A DNA stretch of 64,000 nt from Aspidiotus rigidus (lineage: Eukaryota; Arthropoda; Insecta; Hemiptera; Diaspididae): the NCBI GenBank assembly GCA_035079385.1, contig JAVHKY010000056.1:6951501-7015500 (forward strand). The letters run 5' to 3'. Position numbers and translations under genes: made by a program. Positions 10,374 through 20,115 of the stretch are shown piece by piece; position 1 is the stretch's first letter, and each line of letters begins with the position of its first letter. The notes below the pieces were generated by a model. That model saw only the letters and a program-made list of their open reading frames with translations, made no database searches and was not told the DNA's origin.

Positions 10374-12224
10374 TTACTGGAATAGAAGAGCTCGCTTGGC
10401 TTTCGCTGGCCGACCCCTCTTCCTCCTCTGGCCAAGAGGGATGCGTTTAGCCTCCTCTGGAGCACTTACTAATTTCAGCCTGATCTGCATGCCTAAAATG
10501 TGCTTGCAGATTGTTCTCTTAGCGAAATACGGACACGTGCATGTACACTCGGACAATTTATCGAACATTATTTTGATCACCCACACACCGTAGTACTCGT
10601 CCCTGAATTCCTGAAAAGTATTCCATTTATTTTCCTTGGTTTTGTAGTTTGCCAGTCTTCTCGTTGTTATAGGCTCAGTGCCACTCGCAGCAGTGTAGTA
10701 CTCGGTGTAATTTCCATGTTGGCGTTGCAGAACCTTGGCATTAGACGTGGCCCACTGGTAACCCTTCGTCCACTCACTGAGGTCCACTGAGAGGCTTGTT
10801 GCGAAGCTCTTGCAATTCACTCCGGAAGGATTTCTTTCATCCGACCACTTCCTTACAAGTTCCTCTGCCCGCACGAGGAATTGTCCCACGGGTAAACGTT
10901 CCCGAAAAAGATGGTCCCTTTTTATGACAGAGTTCGTGGCTTCCAAGGCATTGTTCGTCGACGGGAAGCCAAGAGCCGCTCCTTCGTACCAACTTGACTG
11001 GTTTGCAGACAACCATTCAGACTCGAAGTAATCGATGAATTCTCTTACGCGACTGTCCTCCTTCATCCTCCACTTCTGTACGAATAACAGCGAGGCAACA
11101 CGAAATGTTTCTTCAGTAAGGCAGGTTTGAAGGCAATCTAAATCAGAAATTATCTGTCCACATACACCATTTTTCGTCAACACTTTCAAATACTTCTCAA
11201 TATTTTTGCGTACGTGAAAGAAACAGTGCAAACGAGCCTTCGGAGCGCCAAAAACTTGTTCAAAACCGGCAGTTATTGCCGGGGCCGAATCTCCCAGCAA
11301 AATCGAAGGATTCCATTCTGGGTTGTGTTCCTGGGTGGCTTCAAAAACATAGGCATAATCGTCAGCAGACTCGCCTTTACAAATAGCGAGGCAGAACGGA
11401 TGAAATCGATTATCTTTATCGCTGGTGCCCATTATTAATAGAGGGTAACCTTGCCAAACGACTTTATATGTCCCATCGGCTTGTACAAGTTCTGAATACG
11501 TGAGGAAATTCAATAGCCTTCGAGTTGACATGACTATTTTTATGTCTTGTTCTTCTACATCGGTTGAATCGGCGCGAACGAGGTAACGGAGCACAAATGG
11601 CGTGTCCTCATCCGTTGGCATTGCTGAACGAGAACTGCACCACTCACGAATTTCAACAGCGGAAACCGACGCACTGCCATACTTCGCCTTCCTCAACTGT
11701 CGCAGGTGAACGATCAACTTCTTTTTTTCTGGTTCCTTTTTCTTCGCACGTCTCATTGCTGCTAAAATTCCATCAGGTTTTTCGATTCCCTCGTCGAACT
11801 TCATTTTCACAAATTCTTTCTGTTCTAATGATAGGCCCCTAGTGCGTACTGCGTCTGCTTGGTGCTCGTGGTCGCATTCGGTTTCGTATAAGGATACTTC
11901 ATCACTGTTCGCGTGAAATAATAAATATAAACCGGAAGGGCATTCTTCTGTTCTATATTGACCTCCGGTGCATCGATATATCACTTTTGTACCATTAGCA
12001 GTAGTTTGTGATGTTGTCCTCGCCCATACTTTACGACGATGAACTTCTTCTTCTGCAGCCTTGACTTCTGCGAAGACCATAGCTCGAATCCACGAACGAT
12101 TCCTTCCTCTCCTCCTTTTTACCACCGGCTCATCATAATCATCATCGTTCGAATCGTCGTCACTACTCGTAGAGAAATCCTCAACATAGGTAACGTCGTT
12201 GTCGGACATTATTTTAAAATTCAC
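10374..12224 (-). CDS. MULE transposase with SWIM zinc finger and AT-hook, intact
   Basis: This 616-residue single-exon ORF catalyses cut-and-paste transposition in the nucleus, judged by family. An acidic N-terminus (residues 10-33) and a basic patch (36-44) precede a FLYWCH/WRKY-GCM1-like zinc-binding region with Cys85, Cys95, Cys117 and His119/121. The MULE catalytic core is visible as LVQADGTYK (Asp250), LLGDSAPAIT (Asp312) and RLHCFFHV (331-338); the third acidic residue is probably Glu in NNALEATNSV. A SWIM finger, CTCTCPYF...CKH, follows near the C-terminus. The tail GQRRKRGRPAKAKR has the GRP core of an AT-hook. The start could instead be Met6. The frame is undamaged in otherwise decayed DNA, so the copy is young, still mobile, or conserved by selection. 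Two truncated relatives of its C-terminus are at 29826 and 30840. Confidence 0.93.
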   Translation of the reverse strand: MNFKIMSDNDVTYVEDFSTSSDDDSNDDDYDEPVVKRRRGRNRSWIRAMVFAEVKAAEEEVHRRKVWARTTSQTTANGTKVIYRCTGGQYRTEECPSGLYLLFHANSDEVSLYETECDHEHQADAVRTRGLSLEQKEFVKMKFDEGIEKPDGILAAMRRAKKKEPEKKKLIVHLRQLRKAKYGSASVSAVEIREWCSSRSAMPTDEDTPFVLRYLVRADSTDVEEQDIKIVMSTRRLLNFLTYSELVQADGTYKVVWQGYPLLIMGTSDKDNRFHPFCLAICKGESADDYAYVFEATQEHNPEWNPSILLGDSAPAITAGFEQVFGAPKARLHCFFHVRKNIEKYLKVLTKNGVCGQIISDLDCLQTCLTEETFRVASLLFVQKWRMKEDSRVREFIDYFESEWLSANQSSWYEGAALGFPSTNNALEATNSVIKRDHLFRERLPVGQFLVRAEELVRKWSDERNPSGVNCKSFATSLSVDLSEWTKGYQWATSNAKVLQRQHGNYTEYYTAASGTEPITTRRLANYKTKENKWNTFQEFRDEYYGVWVIKIMFDKLSECTCTCPYFAKRTICKHILGMQIRLKLVSAPEEAKRIPLGQRRKRGRPAKAKRALLFQ

Positions 12225-13260
12225 TCAGAAATACGATGAAATTATATTATTGAAAATTCACTCGATAAAAGGCATACGTACATACACTTTGTGTGATTCT
12301 TAAAAATTCACTGGTAACTACAGAATATATGAAAACGCAGAATGTACGTCGAAGTATGAAGGAATAAAAGGAGTATAGGCGTATTGGTAATATTATCAGC
12401 CGGGATCATACAGGAATAAACTTTGCACTTCTTAGCATCGTGCGTCACTGTAGGTTACACACACAAGTTGAGTGATTTTTTCTACAAGTTCAGTGATACT
12501 TCCGTATAATGTTTCATTTTGTAGCTCATCTGTACTAACATGTAAGTTGAGCGATTTTTTTTTATAAGTTCATTCATACTTTATTATAGTGCTTCATTTA
12601 TAGCTCATTTGTATTGATATACAAGTTGAGGAATTCTTTTTTATAAGTTGAGTTATACTTTCTTAAAGTGCCTCATTTGCCGCTAATTTGTACTGAAAAC
12701 CTAGTTCATTTATTTTTTATTAAAGTTCAAGATTTATAGTTGAAACATTCTCTTTTGTACGGGCAATATAATTTCACCCAAAACTCATTCCTCCGGTCGT
12801 TTTGATCTTTTCATTCGTACTTCGCAAGTTATTATATACGTCATGGTTAAAGTGAGTATTTGGTTAAAGTACGTAAGCGCGGCAATTACAACGCTGAAGC
12901 ACGCGTACATACGCGTAAGCGTAACATTTAAATTAGACTTAGGGAGAAACCATAAATAAATAAAAAAATTAAATTACAGTAGGTACTAAGTACAAGAAGA
13001 GAAATATGAAAAGACATACAAAGACAACATACACACGAAGACAAAGTACACACGTAAACACCCATACGAGTTGTCACGTACAAAATACATCGTATTAGCA
13101 AGCAACGCCTCGTGGCCTAGCGGTGTACGGCGGCGCTACTTGAACGTTGCCTGCATGCGCACACTCTCGCCGTAAAACGCTACCACGCCGGACGCGACCG
13201 AAAACACGCGCAGCGATGACGAAAAACCCATATTAACCAAATACCCAGATTAACCATAAC
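12225..13260. repeat. MULE upstream flank with subterminal repeats
   Basis: Between 12455 and 12725 the motif ACAAGTTGAG/TATAAGTTCA recurs about seven times, each followed 20-60 bp later by TAGCTCAT(C/T)TGTACT-like sequence, giving an irregular period of about 60-70 bp. These are likely transposase-binding subterminal repeats. The rest (12730-13260) holds the ATTTGGTTAA inverted pair and a GC-rich patch (13100-13210). Confidence 0.55.
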
Positions 13261-13410
13261 ATATATATAAGGAAACCTGAAATTTTTTTTATGTTAGTTG
13301 TTATCTAGGACCCCTAAAACGTCGAGAAAGTTCATTGTTCACTCCCCCTGTTGACCTTGCTACGGGTGTAATACCTCACTTTTCTAGTTAGAAACGTCGG
13401 TAAAAAAGGC
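13261..13410 (+). repeat. R terminal module, right half (after MULE)
   Basis: Colinear with 7600-7745, from ATATATAAGGAAACC to the palindrome CTTTTCTAGTTAGAAACG (13379-13396). It completes the copy interrupted at 9679. Confidence 0.75.
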
Positions 13411-13600
13411 GTCTTCGTGTCCTACAACGAAGCACCGAAGGAACACCTTTTTATTCATATGAACCGAAAAAAAATTGCAGGTGCACATCTTCAGATATAA
13501 TACTTATAATATATATGGCTGAGTTTCAAAAAAATCCATCGGGTAGTTTCGGAGGAGTTCCGCGGACAAGAAAATCTTATACTCGTACATATATTATATA
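13411..13600 (+). repeat. R terminal module, left half (before MITE)
   Basis: About 13470-13580 is colinear with 7490-7580 (GCAGGTGCACATCTTCAG, then GAGGAGTTCCGCGGACAA), ending in a TA-rich stretch. The right half resumes at 14111. Confidence 0.7.
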
Positions 13601-14110
13601 TATGTTACGCCCAATTCATGTAATTGCCCATTTCACGTAATATGCAGAAATTGTCTGCTGAATTCATGAAATGGGAAATGAAAATTCTGCTCATTTCATG
13701 GAATGATCAACGATATTAACCAATACGAATGAAGGAATTATTTTATTAAAACGATAGCATAAATGCAGACAAAAAGGAAAATCCACACAATCTCATTTAT
13801 TCTCATAACTGAACCTGTTAAAGTATTTACTATAAATTATCTGACGGATGCGTGCGGTTTCGTATTATTCTTTCATCGTTCAAGTTTCGATTTTTTTTTG
13901 TAAATTAACAATTTATTTCGTAAGCATGAGTCAGGAAGGTGTGTGAACAGTCGAAGAGAACAAGAAGCGATGAGGATTCATGAAATGGGCAATTTTAAAG
14001 GGGTTTTCTGCTTAATTCATGAAATGAGCAAAGTCGTTGCCCATTTCAAGAATTTGTCAATTTTGCTGCCCATTTCATGTAATGGGCGATTACATGAATT
14101 GGGCGTAACA
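13601..14110. mobile_element. MULE-like MITE with subterminal ATGAAATGGGC repeats
   Basis: The ends are inverted: TGTTACGCCCAATTCATG at the left and CATGAATTGGGCGTAACA at the right, about 24 bp with few mismatches further in. The element is flanked by the 9-bp direct repeat TATTATATA (13592-13600 and 14111-14119), the length expected for Mutator-like elements, though the target is low-complexity. Inside, TTCATGAAATGGGC and its complement recur at least six times near both ends. There is no transposase. It occupies the same point of the R module that the large MULE hit at 9679/13261. Confidence 0.8.
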
Positions 14111-14256
14111 TATTATATAAGGAAACTCGAAATTTTTTTTTGCTAGTTGTGATCTAGGACCTCTAAAACGTCGAGAAAGTTCATTGCACCCTCCCCCTGT
14201 TGACCTTGTTACGGATGTAATGCCTCACTTTTCTAGCTAGAAAAGTCGGTAAAAGA
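14111..14256 (+). repeat. R terminal module, right half (after MITE)
   Basis: Colinear with 7600-7745, ending with the palindrome CTTTTCTAGCTAGAAAAG at 14228-14245. A Penelope-like element abuts it on the right. Confidence 0.75.
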
Positions 14257-14261
14257 GGGGC

Positions 14262-15480
14262 AGATGGATTCAGGAAGACCGCCGAAAGATCATTAAGTAG
14301 GTTAAGCCTGCTGTAGCTACCGCCTCTATCATCAAGTCTATTTAACCGCCGTCCTTTTTCGCATGCATGAATGAGCTTACATTCGGCTTGCCAAATACTG
14401 TGACCGGTTGATCTACAAAGGTCTGCGAAAACGGATTTCTTCTGACTGTTGCGTTCGATGGTGGCGAGGTGGACGGGTAGCCGCAGACGCAATTTTCGAG
14501 AAGATTGCCCAGTGTAGAAAGAGGGGAAGTGGCCACAAGAAAGATGTAGACTCCTGACTTGTCCATGGGGGGGGGGGGAGGAGTGGATCTTAGTGATCAA
14601 GTTAGATGTGGTAGATTGGGGGTAGACGCCGGTACTATAACCATATTTCCGAAGAATGGCCACTAATTTGTCGGATGATTTGCCAAGGTAGGTCAGACTA
14701 ATCCATTTTTCTTTAGATTGACGAGAGGGGAGGAGGGTGGTTTCAGCGAGGAGAGGACGTAGTGACTTCCTCCGGGCAAACAGATCGATGTCCCCTTCGA
14801 GAGCGTTAGTTACGGCGATATTCTTGATTGCTTGAATTTTCTTGCCCGAGCCGAAGGTGAAAGCGAATGAAGAGCCGAGTTTATGGATGCCATTTTGTGA
14901 GCGTGAGGGTGAAGAGACTGCCCATGTATTGATACACCAGTAAAGGAGCCTTTGCAATATATTTCGAAGGAGGTGTGGAGGATGTTGTTATCCTCTATGA
15001 GCGAAATTGTTAAATCGAGATAGGTAATGCGTGAACCTCCTATTTCACAAGTTAGTTTGTTGGCGGGGTGATAACTGTTGAGAACGTTTAAAAAACTTGC
15101 ATAATCAGCCTGTGAGCCGTGCCACACACACACAGGATGTCATCTATGTACCTAGCCCAGAATTGATGTTATGAGGGGCTTATTCGGAATCGCGAATGTT
15201 CCTTTCTTTCTGTTCATGGAAACATCTGGCGCAAGGGTGGACAGGGGACCCGCTATTGGGAGGCCGTCTGGAAATTTATATACTTTCCCATGGAAAACAC
15301 AGATGTTGTTCTTCAGACAGATAGTGATTAATTGTCGAAATTTATGGATGAAATTTGGACGCCAATTCTTCTCTTGTAGGTGCGATGATCATAAGGTCAA
15401 TAATTTTTGAGACCGGTATGTTGGGAAACATGGAGAGAAATCAATGGGGATAAGTATAGATCTTTCAGGAAACTTTGCGT
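14262..15480 (-). pseudogene. Penelope-like element: reverse transcriptase plus GIY-YIG endonuclease, decayed
   Basis: Read on the minus strand, the order is RT then GIY-YIG, diagnostic of Penelope-like retroelements. Fragments of RT are VYKFPDGLPIAGPLS (about 15290-15235), the active-site block ARYIDDIL (about 15155-15130), then CEIGGSRITYLDLTIS and TGVSIHGQSLHPHAHK (about 15060-14900). A CA/TG dinucleotide run at 15122-15135 sits at a frameshift just after the catalytic YIDD. The endonuclease shows KSGVYIF (about 14560), then in another frame FYTGQSSRKLRLRLPVHLA and SVFADLCRSTGHSI, ending near KLIHACEKGRRLNRLDD. At least three frameshifts make it inactive. Retained YIDD and GIY motifs argue for moderate age. 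It is distinct from the PLE fragments at 54880-55910. Confidence 0.9.
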
Positions 15481-16170
15481 CTGGGGGCGAGAAGCGAGTT
15501 CACCAGAGTTCCTGATGGTGTAATGCGGCTTGAGTTCAGTAGCTTCTTGGAACCATCGGTTCTCGCGACACTGTGTATTTTTGTTCATCCCTTAACTTTT
15601 CCCTCTCAAATATTATATTTGTATTCTGGACTCTTTAAAGATTTTCCATATATTTTTCTGTGTTGTGTTACGGTTTCCGTATACTTTCAAAATTACCTTT
15701 GACTTTACAAAATTTTGTATTTTTCAACCTTTAATTAATTTTTAACTTTTCCTATTTTAAATTTCTTTCGCTGTTTTTTTTGTCTGTTTTTTTCCGTGAT
15801 TTTATTTCATTTTCTTTTCCGTTCTAGTCGATTCCCAGTCAATTTATTTAACTGTGTTAAATTCTTGTGTTATTAATCTACTATCAACCATGGTTCGAGC
15901 TCACGAGAAAACTCCAAAAAATCACTCTAATGTAGTTAGGGACTGGGAAAAATTGTCTCCCTTTTTCTGGTTTTACAGCTTGGGGGAATTCCGATCACCG
16001 AGCTTTACTGGGGAGGGGTAATTGGAAAGACTGCGACTTCTCAAGCTAAATAATATGACTTCAATTTTTAATTCAATTCTCAATATCGAAGTTGTAGAGA
16101 ATCTTTAAAACTGCAAGCCATTTTCAGAGAGTAGGTACATATAAGGAGAGATTCTATCGGCACGTCATTA
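15481..16170. other. Probable 5' part and UTR of the PLE, strongly decayed
   Basis: On the minus strand this lies upstream of the RT fragments. 15480-15590 still reads as peptide (NSGELASRPQTQSFLKDL), with no motif I can name. 15600-15880 is a pyrimidine-rich stretch on the plus strand. 15890-16170 has no recognisable content. Confidence 0.4.
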
Positions 16171-16179
16171 ATTTATTGG

Positions 16180-16220
16180 AGTGACCGGTTTCGCACAAAC
16201 GGGTCCCATCATCATCGGGG
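16180..16220 (-). ncRNA. Possible degenerate hammerhead-ribozyme relic of the PLE
   Basis: The minus strand reads GATGATGATGGGACCC, then GTGCGAAACCGGTCACTCC, and AATAAA follows directly. GATGA...GAAAC...GTC in this spacing resembles the hammerhead core found in Penelope-like terminal repeats. The first core base is changed and stem I does not pair, so it is at best a relic. Its position upstream of the PLE coding remnants fits a 5' pseudo-LTR. Confidence 0.3.
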
Positions 16221-16239
16221 TACAATCATGCTGAGTAAT

Positions 16240-16813
16240 ACGAGAATAAAGAGAAGAGAATTATTAAAATGTTCCAAGTATCGTGATCGTGCATGAAACC
16301 TATGAACGAATTGAACTATTTATTTAGACTATTAAGTACATTCATAGACGTGTTCTTCGACGCACGTAAATTACGTGCGTCGAAGAACACGTCTAGTATT
16401 ACGTGACGTAATACTTCTGCGAGTAATTCTTTGAGTCTGTTCATCAGACGTCCTTTTATAGCAGCGTGTTAAGGAGTTTGATGGATGAAGTGCTTAAATA
16501 ATTGATTCTCGAGTACAGGCAATGTCTGGCGAACGCATAGTTTTACGGTTCCTCCTTCCGGCAATGAGTCCTGTATAAAACTTAAAAACTAAATCCCCTA
16601 CAAAAGTCAGCGCTCAAAATTTTCCAAACCCCTCTTCTCTAAAAGAAATCTAATGAGAAACTTTTTAAAATCCCTGATGATGTCACGACGTATTAACAAC
16701 ATTCAAAGGTAATTCTTCTATTGAAAAAAAGAAATAAAAAGGGGGGGGGGAAAGAATAGCTCGGTACGACGTATTCGCGGGTACAGTACATAAAAAGCAG
16801 ACAAATAACTCAC
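16240..16813. other. Intron/intergenic sequence
   Basis: No element named. A perfect hairpin with arms of about 23 bp lies at 16347-16393 (ACGTGTTCTTCGACGCACGT and its complement). 16739-16750 is a G-run. On the minus strand this is intron following the transporter exon. Confidence 0.4.
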
Positions 16814-16952
16814 CGAACCATGACGTCTCTTCATCATTCATCCATAATGATTGTTCTTTAGCATTATGTAGCGCTCCGATGATATTAGTGGGAACGGCAA
16901 CCATCATACCGACACCCAAAAACATCATACTGTTCGCCAGCGTTGCTAAAAA
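16814..16952 (-). CDS. Tret1-like facilitated sugar (trehalose) transporter, second coding exon
   Basis: This 139-nt exon is bounded by consensus signals on the minus strand: acceptor ...TTTGTGCACAG before TTTTTAGCAACG and donor GTGAGTTATT after TGGTTCG. It encodes FLATLANSMMFLGVGMMVAV followed by PTNIIGALHNAKEQ and SLWMNDEETSWFG, then ends in phase 1. The pattern (hydrophobic first membrane helix, then a loop ending in acidic residues and SWFG/SWIG) is typical of insect Tret1-like members of the MFS sugar transporter family. It joins in phase 0 to the exon at 18662-18764. Downstream exons with the remaining eleven helices were not found between 1 and 16800, so the next intron is very long or holds the TEs described here. 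Substrate specificity cannot be inferred. Confidence 0.85.
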
Positions 16953-18661
16953 CTGTGCACAAAAATACTGTAAGTAAAAGTTACTAACCACAATAGGCTT
17001 ATTAAATTTGTAAGGCAAAAAGAAGCGACGCATTTCAGGTTCAAATCGAGGTAGGTAGTATTGTAGTAGAACTTTCATCAAGAAGGTGTACGACCTTCCC
17101 AAATTCGATCATTTTTAAAATGTTTTCAATGATTATTGATCGAGGTGGAACTTGAATAATACGAGTAATTATGTGAAAGTACGGTACAGTATGTAATGAA
17201 GAATAAAGTGCAATTCAGCCAACAAAGGTTAGAAAAAAAAGTCGACGTATAAGTTCATTGCACGATTATAAAAATTATGGTCTTCAGCGAAGGCCTATAC
17301 ATGAACGAGAGTTTGTAATGTGCATACCTCGTATTATTGCGTAAACTGCACACCGTGTATTTAGCACACACAGTGCAAATTGCACACAATGATGCGATAT
17401 GATAGCGAGCAATTTGCACAAAGTGAAGTTGCACGCACACACTACACGGCTCAAACAATCTACACACACTCACTTTCTTATGACCTTTCTGTACGTGGAC
17501 GTTAGTACTCGTGCAGTGAAACTAACTGCTTCAAAAATAGATACATTTTTCCGGAAGGGTAATACTTTCCTATAGTAGGTAGGGTGTACATTCGAGTAAT
17601 AACCGCTCTTACTCATGTTAACGCATGACCGTCTCACTGATATCATATTTTGTAACTCTCAATACTGCGAAGAAACCTAGGAAGACGTATGCTTGAAAGA
17701 AAGGGGTATATTCAAGATTTCATCACCGACTATAGAAATCAGGAAATAAGTCGTCTTCACGTCTTGAAACAAACAGGCTACTACTTGTGCTCGGAATAAT
17801 TTTACGTTTGTACATATTTCATATATCATTAGGGTAAATCTTGTTCCTGCCCCGTATTATATGTATACTTACTTCATTGTGAAGCCTAGAAAGCATCATA
17901 CGAGTATAGGTAAATTAGTAAACGTTGATTTTGCTGTCTACCCTTTGTATTTACTTTCGGCATTTTTTTCAGTACATGCAGCGTGAAGAAGACGATGAAA
18001 GAAAAATGCACCTCCATTTGTTGTGGTAGGCCTAACCTATTTTTTTTTCCTCTTTCAAATATTTGTTAGAATGACAGTATTACGTACAGTACGTGTGTGC
18101 ACTTTACTCATACCAAGAAGTATGCAAGGATTACATTGTGTGCACTTTACGCCATCCTCATGTGTGTACGAAGTACACTTTGTGCATTTTACTTTTAAAA
18201 ATGAAAAGTGCGCAAATTACGCCGAATGTGTGCGTATAAATACACTGTGTGCAACTTACGCAAGAAAAATGAACCCTGTGTGTGCACTTTACCGACGCCC
18301 ATGAACTATGAGAAAGAAAATATACCTATAGGTATTTGTATCTATAAGTACCGATATCCTCGCCATGGATGCCACTCTCAACAACGTCTCGGGCTGGCTT
18401 CAACAAAATTTCAATTTTAAATTTGTCTGCTTACCGAATTTTATTTCAATGTAAAACATGAAACGAATACTTAAAAGTCTATACTTTCGTATATCCTAAA
18501 CAATAATAATATTATTATGAAATATTCATTGTGATATCTATATTAATTTCGCGTGTTCAGTTTCTAACCCTTACGTAATTCGTAATCATTTCGCAATAAT
18601 GATGTAAATATCGCTCAAGTATCAATAAAAAATTGAACCATCAAATCAGATTTCGGCTTAC
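16953..18661 (-). other. Intron of the Tret1-like gene, with a subterminal-repeat element
   Basis: Intron between the two coding exons (1709 nt, GTAAGC...CACAG). It contains inverted clusters of GTGTGCA motifs (separate entry) and no other exon. Confidence 0.7.
17310..18310. mobile_element. Non-autonomous element with inverted GTGTGCACTTTAC clusters
   Basis: The motif GTGTGCACTTTAC and variants occur six or more times at 18085-18295 on the plus strand (for example 18097, 18139, 18176, 18228 and 18281). Variants (TGTGTGCAATTTGC, GTGTGCAGTTTACGC) occur on the minus strand at 17330-17470. Both clusters point outward, so they are mirror-symmetric around about 17800, as in subterminal repeats of MULE or hAT elements. 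Terminal inverted repeats were not found, so the boundaries are approximate. Cys-rich open frames here come from translating the motif. Confidence 0.55.
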
Positions 18662-18764
18662 CTGAGCTAGACTGGATCTAGACGAGTAATTAAAATGTTC
18701 GCTATTCAAAAGTTTTTCTACCACGTGTTGTTCAGATAGTTTTTCCTCTCCATCGAGCATTGTA
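18662..18764 (-). CDS. Tret1-like facilitated sugar transporter, first coding exon
   Basis: On the minus strand an acceptor (TTCTTGATTTCAG) precedes TACAATGCTCGATGG. The start ATG is at 18760-18758, and the exon ends ...CTAGCTCAG before donor GTAAGCC. It codes for 33 residues, MLDGEEKLSEQHVVEK then LLNSEHFNYSSRSSLAQ, hydrophilic as expected for the cytosolic N-terminus of an MFS transporter. It ends on a complete codon, and the exon at 16952 begins in frame with FLATLAN, giving SLAQ-FLATLANS, the usual layout just before the first helix of Tret1-like proteins. The acceptor immediately 5' of the ATG implies at least one non-coding 5' exon at higher coordinates; its promoter was not located. 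Confidence 0.82.
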
Positions 18765-19764
18765 CTGAAATCAAGAAGAATGATTATTAAGTGAATGCAA
18801 AAAAGAAATAAACGTTGAAATCATTTTAAGTTTTTATTGGGTACATAGTTGTTAGCTATGGAAATTTTACAAACTTGGCATGGTTACTCGTGGTAGCTAG
18901 CCACAGCGCAGCATAGAACTGTCTCGCTACCACGATCATCCAAAATACTGTACTTTTTCCTCGTTCTTACAAGCGACTAGTTGCCCAGTTGCGTACCTCG
19001 AATATTGCGATATCCTGGCGATCGTCAGTCAGCCAAGAATTCATCACAGGTATGTCCGAACCTTTTTCCGTTAACGGGCCGCTTTCAGTTAAGTAAGAAG
19101 TGAGGCGGGTCAATTTTTCTAATTTTTAATGATTAAGAAATTTTCTTGTCTTCATTTTATACATTGTCTATTTTTCCTACGGGGTCTCCGCAGACCGGAT
19201 GTGGCCCGCGGGCCATGGGTTGCATTGTCATTGTCTAATTTACTTCGAGTAAAATATTCGAATGTAAACACCTTATACAGGTATAGGTACTTAGGTACAT
19301 AAACGTGATCAACCCAATTATTATAGTTTGAATGGACCTATAACTATAATCAATGTGTATATTATAATAGTATGTCCGTGTCCTAATTATACGTCGATGG
19401 GTGAGTTTTCAAGAAAAAGAGGAGAAATCCGAAATTCACTTAATTCGAAAGCATAATAATTATGTACTTGGATAATGTAGATTAATCTCTAATTCTATCC
19501 AATTTTTTGGATTTCTCTTTGGTACGAGCCATATTGAATTAATAAGGATGAGAGTCACACACGCGCAACGGAATATCGTTTCATGTCTGAAACTCCTATC
19601 CTTATTAGTCTACTAATTTTTATTCAGCCATTTTGATCTTGCATTCTTCATGAATTTGAAATACAAAAATCGTACTATAGCCTATTAGTAGATTCATTAT
19701 AGCGCTCATATATTATGTGTGTTTATTTCTAACTAATTCGTAGACTAAGTTTTTTTTTTTTTTG
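18765..19764. other. Upstream intron/intergenic, with a hAT terminus relic
   Basis: No exon is recognised. 18886-18935 has an inverted pair (GTGGTAGC/GCTACCAC). 19199-19228 (GGATGTGGCCCGCGGGCCATGGGTTGC without break) is the conserved end of a hAT element; a matching opposite-orientation end is at 57767. A T-run is at 19750-19762. Confidence 0.5.
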
Positions 19765-20115
19765 GTCATCATTAGAGTCAAGTGGTGTGATAAACATGTC
19801 AAAAGTCTCCTCCCCTCCGTTGCTTGCTTCAAACACAATTTTGAAGAAATGTGGTTCAATCATAACTATTTAATAAAGAAAAAAAAAAAAGGTCCATAGT
19901 AAAATATGCTCCATAAAATTCTTTACAAAAAATATTTCATTCATTTTTTCCGAAAAATCTATAGTTTTGCCACAATATCATCCTAAACGCAACGCTATTT
20001 AATAACGCAAAATATTATGAAGAAGGCAGTGCAAGTGGTACCGGTATATTGCATTCAACGCGCGGCGACGCCGACGCGACGCGACGCGCGTTCCCTGTAC
20101 TGGACAGGTGCATTA
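19765..20115 (+). repeat. Dispersed repeat Y, left part
   Basis: The same sequence occurs in reverse orientation at about 31600-31960 (GTCCATAGTAAAATATGCTC, then TGCATTCAACGCGCGGCG). The first 100 bp also match the complement of 34600-34690. It includes a GC-rich CG-repeat stretch at 20058-20095. A CACTA-ended element interrupts it at 20116; it resumes at 20837. Confidence 0.75.

Larger units (their letters stand above)
9680..13260. mobile_element. MULE-type DNA transposon inserted in an R repeat
   Basis: The boundaries are inferred from the broken R repeat: its left half stops at 9679 and its right half restarts at 13261, and the intact copy at 7540-7745 reads across. The insertion point is the TA-rich stretch, so the target duplication cannot be delimited (TATATAT on both sides). 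It contains one intact transposase gene on the minus strand and AT-rich flanks with clustered short repeats. No convincing terminal inverted repeat links the two ends. An inverted pair around ATTTGGTTAA (12842-12868 and 13228-13258) lies near the right end and could be a nested small element. Confidence 0.7.

Noticed and set aside
13095..13160. tRNA-like A box (GTGGCCTAGCGGT)
   Set aside because: No matching B box at the right distance and no cloverleaf can be drawn.
16440..16460. Complement of TTCATCAGACG as a hammerhead core upstream of the PLE
   Set aside because: CTGATGA is present on the minus strand but the following ACAGACTC cannot form stem II and GAAA is missing.
17255..18304. Cysteine/histidine-rich short frames that look like secreted peptides
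   Set aside because: They are translations of the GTGTGCACTTTAC motif clusters; the periodicity follows the DNA motif and there is no signal peptide.
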